From positions 1-64,000 of the forward strand of contig JAFIEM010000007.1 of the NCBI GenBank assembly GCA_020832555.1: 64,000 nt of DNA, written 5' to 3'. The notes beneath the pieces are model-generated. The model searched no databases. It worked only from the letters and a program-made list of their open reading frames with translations, and was not told the origin of the DNA. Numbering within the stretch: the stretch's first letter is position 1; every line of letters begins with the position of its first letter. This DNA comes from Natronohydrobacter sp. (lineage in GTDB: Bacteria; Pseudomonadota; Alphaproteobacteria; Rhodobacterales; Rhodobacteraceae). Shown here piece by piece: positions 60,015 through 64,000 of the stretch. Both the position numbers and the translations under genes were made by a program.

Positions 60015-62166
60015 CGGCTTCACGCTGACCCGTTACAGGGTCAGCAATTTCCGCTCCGTCAATGATTCAGGCTGGCTCGCCCTCGACAAGGTGACAGCAC
60101 TGATCGGGGTGAATGAATCCGGCAAAACCAACCTGCTTTTGCCACTTTGGAAACTTAATCCGGCAAGCGGGGGCGAGATTGAGCCGATTTCCGACTATCC
60201 CAAGGCGCTTTTTGCCACGATCCGTGCTGCACCAGAACAGTTTCAATTCATAACCGCCGAGTTTGATACAGGGAAGGACTCGCAACGTCTTGCAGAGATG
60301 GCGGGCATCCCTGAAGAACAGGTGCGCAAGGTCTCGGTCGCGCGGCTGTATGATGGCAGTTTCAAGATCGCGTTTCCGGATTTTGCGCGCGATGACACAG
60401 CCGCCATCAATCGCGCTCGGCACTCACTGAGCAAGGCTCAAGAAGAGCTTGGCCCGCTTCTTGATGACCTGCAACCCAAGGCGCTCTCGCTGGTAAAAGC
60501 GATCACCGACGATCTGCAGGGACTTGCCACCGTAACAGCCAATGATCTGCGGCTTGCGCGCAACTCGGTCGCGGCACTGATCCCGGAAGATCCGCCTGCC
60601 ACCAGCACGGTGGTGCCAATACTTCGCGGGCTTCAAAAGACGCTCGGACAACAGATGGCCGCGATGATGGCACCTGACCCTGCCTCTCGCGACGATGTGC
60701 GCCGCGCCGTGATCGACAGATTGCCACGGTTTGTCTACTATTCGAATTACGGCAATCTCGACAGTGAGATTTACCTTCCACATGTTGTCGAGAACATGAA
60801 CCGTCCCGATCTGGGAGCCAAGGAAGGCGCGAAAGCGCGCACGCTGCGCGTGCTGTTTGACTTCGTCGGTGTGCAGGCCAAAGAAATCCTGCAATTGGGC
60901 CGTGATTTCCGTGACATACGGGACGAAGCCGAAGCGCGGATGATCGAAGAACAAGGCAAGACCGGTCTGATGCGCAGCCTGATCATGCGCGCACGCGGCA
61001 AGGAACACCAACCCGACGCTGAACTGCTGGCCCAGATCGCAGAGGCGAAGCGCACGCGCTCGATCCTGTTGCAATCTGCGGGAACGAAGCTGACCGCGCG
61101 CTTTGCGGAATGGTGGAAGCAGGGGGATTACCGGTTCCGGTTCGAGGCTGATGGAAATCATTTCCGCATCTGGGTTTCGGACGCTCGCCGACCGCAGGAG
61201 GTGGAGCTGGAGCATCGCTCGACGGGACTGCAATGGTTCTTGAGCTTCTTTCTGGTATTCCTGCAGGAAGCGCGCGGCGCGCATGACAATTGCGTGCTTC
61301 TGCTTGATGAACCGGGACATTCCCTGCATCCTCTGGCGCAGCGCGATCTATCCGAGTTTTTCGACGGATTATCGGCTGACAACCAGATCCTCTACACGAC
61401 CCATTCGCCGTTTCTGGTCGATGCAGATCGGCTGGCACGCGCGCGGAAAGTGTTTGTTGACCATGGTGGGTCTACCCGTGCCACGGGAGACCTGCTGCGC
61501 GCAGAGGGCACAGATACTCAACGCGGTGCTGGTTTCGCGGTCCGTGCTGCCCTGAATCTGGCCGTTGCCGAAGCTAGTTTGCGCTGCGCGCAGCCTGTAC
61601 TTGTACAAGGTATCGTCGAACAAAGCTACCTGAGTATGATAAAGACTCTTTGCATTGCCTCCGGTGCGTTTCTTCCGAAGCGCGATCTGGTATTTGCTCC
61701 GGCAGGCAATGTCAGGATCATGCAGACCATGGCACAGATGCTGTCAGACGAAGAAAGCGGCATGCCTCCGGTTCTCATAGATGACAGCGCGCAGGGTCAG
61801 GCGCTTGCAGCGCATCTTCGCGGACAAGGCCGGGTCCTCAGCCTGCGCCATCTGACCGGGCTTGAAGGAGCAACGATTGAGGATCTGATGCACAAGGACA
61901 CACTTGCCATCCAGCTTGATCGGGTCGAACGTCGCCCCGAGCGTCTCTTCGCCGATCAGCTGGACCCCCAGCGTCCTTTCGTTGAACAAGCTCTTGCTTG
62001 GGCGGCGCAGGAAGGCATCACGCTTGCTCCCGACTGGCGACTGAAGCTGATCGAGCGCCTGCAACGCCTGTATCTGTCGTCAACTGGCGCGCCTGTCCTG
62101 CCTGCCGAAACTCAGAAATGGGCGCAGACGCTCGAGGAGATGACTTCCGACGTAAAGGCTTTTTGA
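59950..62166 (+). CDS. OLD-like AAA ATPase with putative TOPRIM-like C-terminal region
   Basis: LTRYRVSNFRSVNDSGWLALDKVTALIGVNESGKTNLLLPLWKL; STGLQWFLSFFLVFLQEARGAHDNCVLLLDEPGHSLHPLAQRDL; ILYTTHSPFLVDADRL; C-terminal PVLVQGIVEQSYLSMIKTLC. Start overlaps the upstream gene and may be further downstream. Confidence 0.82.
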   Translation: MQMRHETRFPIDTGLPVAARTDGFTLTRYRVSNFRSVNDSGWLALDKVTALIGVNESGKTNLLLPLWKLNPASGGEIEPISDYPKALFATIRAAPEQFQFITAEFDTGKDSQRLAEMAGIPEEQVRKVSVARLYDGSFKIAFPDFARDDTAAINRARHSLSKAQEELGPLLDDLQPKALSLVKAITDDLQGLATVTANDLRLARNSVAALIPEDPPATSTVVPILRGLQKTLGQQMAAMMAPDPASRDDVRRAVIDRLPRFVYYSNYGNLDSEIYLPHVVENMNRPDLGAKEGAKARTLRVLFDFVGVQAKEILQLGRDFRDIRDEAEARMIEEQGKTGLMRSLIMRARGKEHQPDAELLAQIAEAKRTRSILLQSAGTKLTARFAEWWKQGDYRFRFEADGNHFRIWVSDARRPQEVELEHRSTGLQWFLSFFLVFLQEARGAHDNCVLLLDEPGHSLHPLAQRDLSEFFDGLSADNQILYTTHSPFLVDADRLARARKVFVDHGGSTRATGDLLRAEGTDTQRGAGFAVRAALNLAVAEASLRCAQPVLVQGIVEQSYLSMIKTLCIASGAFLPKRDLVFAPAGNVRIMQTMAQMLSDEESGMPPVLIDDSAQGQALAAHLRGQGRVLSLRHLTGLEGATIEDLMHKDTLAIQLDRVERRPERLFADQLDPQRPFVEQALAWAAQEGITLAPDWRLKLIERLQRLYLSSTGAPVLPAETQKWAQTLEEMTSDVKAF

Positions 62167-62396
62167 AGCCTAAGTTTTGCATCGAGCGCAGGCGGAGCTT
62201 CATGGCTCTACCGTTATGATCATGGTCGGAGCCGCACTCGGCCACGCCTGCCTACCTTTGCGGATCCGGTCCTGGGTTCGCAGCTTCCTATTCAGGCCAT
62301 TCCTGAGGCGCGGTCTTCGTCGCATCTCAAGGGTCTAGCGCGGCGGTTAATACAAAGAAACAGACGTAATCCGCCTCCCCCTGCCCTACGGCGTCA

Positions 62397-62423
62397 TGTC
62401 CGGTAATCCTGCATTATCGGACA
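62397..62423. repeat. 27-bp imperfect inverted repeat, possible tyrosine-recombinase core site
   Basis: TGTCCGGTAAT-CCTGC-ATTATCGGACA: 11-bp arms with one mismatch, immediately upstream of integrase remnants. Confidence 0.5.
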
Positions 62424-63030
62424 TTGAAAGATATCGTCCGCGACACGCCAGAAAACAGCGAGAAATCGACCTCAACGCCCCTGAAGACGGATCCCGGTGC
62501 TCAGCACGACGAGAGCGCGGAGGGCAACCGGGCGCGATTTTTCTGCCTGAGCATTTGCCTGGCTCTGGCGCGCTGGATCGCCTTGTTGATATCGCCCGCG
62601 ATTATGCCCGCGCGGTGGCCTCGATCGAGCGCCGCCTGTCGGGTCTTGGTTGGGCTTATACGCAGCGCGGGGTGCGACTGGACCGCAAGCACCGCCATAT
62701 CGCCACCGTGTTGGCCTGAATCCGGCGCAGAAAAGGCCCTTCTGCCCAAAGATATCCGCGCCATGGTCGCCACCCTGCCCCACGATCTGCGCGACCGGGC
62801 GATTTTGCTGATCGGCTTTGCCGGGGACCTGCGGCGATCAGAGATCGTCAACCTTGACCGGTACAAGGAGGACACGCTGGACACGGGCGGCTGGATCGAT
62901 GCTCTGGAAGATGGCGCGCTGATCACCCTGCGCGGCAAGATGGGTTGGCGCGAGGTGGAAATCGGGCGCGGATCTTCTGATCAGACCTGCCCGCTGCGGA
63001 ACGCGTGAAGCTCTATTCGGGCCACTCCTT
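62424..63030 (+). pseudogene. Degraded tyrosine recombinase/integrase (frameshifted, internally deleted)
   Basis: N-terminal segment DYARAVASIERRLSGLGWAYTQRGVRLDRKHRHIATVLA is in one frame; LPHDLRDRAILLIGFAGDLRRSEIVNLD (Arg box) in another; then AERVKLYSGHS (HxxR-box-like) joins directly. Confidence 0.75.
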
Positions 63031-63286
63031 CCTTGTGCGAGATGGATTCCTGCCTGCGGCCGTGCTTGATCGCCTGCCCGCCATCGTCGCGGTCATCAAG
63101 AGCGCTAATCCAGACATGACGCTTCAGGCGATCCACACTCGGCTGGAATCCATGCGCGTACAGACACCATGCGGGCGGACAAGCTGGCAGCCCTCGTCGG
63201 TGCAAATGCTGCTGGAGCTGGCGGAACGGCTGGATATGATTCAAGAGACTCAGATTCGTGCTCTGAAAGCAAAACCGCCTATGTGA
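63031..63286 (+). pseudogene. Resolvase/serine-recombinase C-terminal-like fragment
   Basis: LPAIVAVIKSANPDMTLQAIHTRLESMRVQTPCGRTSWQPSSVQMLLELAERL resembles recombinase C-terminal HTH regions; lacks a catalytic domain. Confidence 0.55.
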
Positions 63287-63499
63287 ATCGGATACATCTT
63301 GCGTTTAAGAGATGGCAGCGACACAATTTCTTGATGCGCGGGAGTCACGAAGCAATGTAAGTCATTGTAAACAATTAGTTTCATCCGACGCCTGCCCGCC
63401 TTTTGAGAAAATCCTTGCCAGTCAAACGCTTTCCTGACATTTTTGCGGAAGAACGCTAACCATCAGTTTCCGGTGGTTTTGCGTTCCTTCTCAAGATAG

Positions 63500-64000
<501 letters not shown>

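Noticed and set aside
59950-62166. Gabija (GajA) defence system
   Set aside because: No UvrD-like GajB helicase downstream; only recombinase remnants follow

Overview
64 kb, GC-rich, gene-dense window that looks like Rhodobacteraceae-type alphaproteobacterial accessory DNA. It ends inside a repABC-type RepA/ParA gene (63527 to the window end, missing from the supplied ORF track), so it probably lies on a plasmid or chromid. Left to right: (1) the 3' end of an assimilatory nitrate reductase, a YbiB-like glycosyltransferase-family gene and cysG; (2) a locus with three PEP_hydrolase/Tm-1-type TIM-barrel genes (one fused to an NtrC-like AAA+/Fis regulator that lacks the GAFTGA loop), a complete Liv-type ABC transporter, a UPF0261/Tm-1 N-domain gene and a tandem SRPBCC protein. 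This is my best candidate for an undescribed system; (3) a RES/Xre-MbcA toxin-antitoxin pair and a small gene with a possible SOS box; (4) an NCS2 permease; (5) a malonate module (GntR, TRAP DctPQM, malonyl-CoA decarboxylase, malonyl-CoA synthetase); (6) SulP and a universal stress protein; (7) arsR-gapdh-arsJ with a frameshifted arsR and an apparent acr3 remnant; (8) a zinc-starvation-like hisI/COG0523/cysS-fragment locus around a Zur-like palindrome; (9) an apparently complete D-apiose/apionate catabolic cluster with a RuBisCO-like protein, a DUF1537 kinase and two sugar ABC transporters, one with an ATPase-permease fusion, plus a candidate shared operator; (10) a DUF2333 gene, an ECF sigma/anti-sigma pair and a DUF1127 protein; (11) an Mrp/Mnh-type cation/proton antiporter cluster followed by an OLD-like ATPase; (12) recombinase debris next to repA. 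No CRISPR array or rRNA was seen. All family names come from reading motifs; no database search was run.
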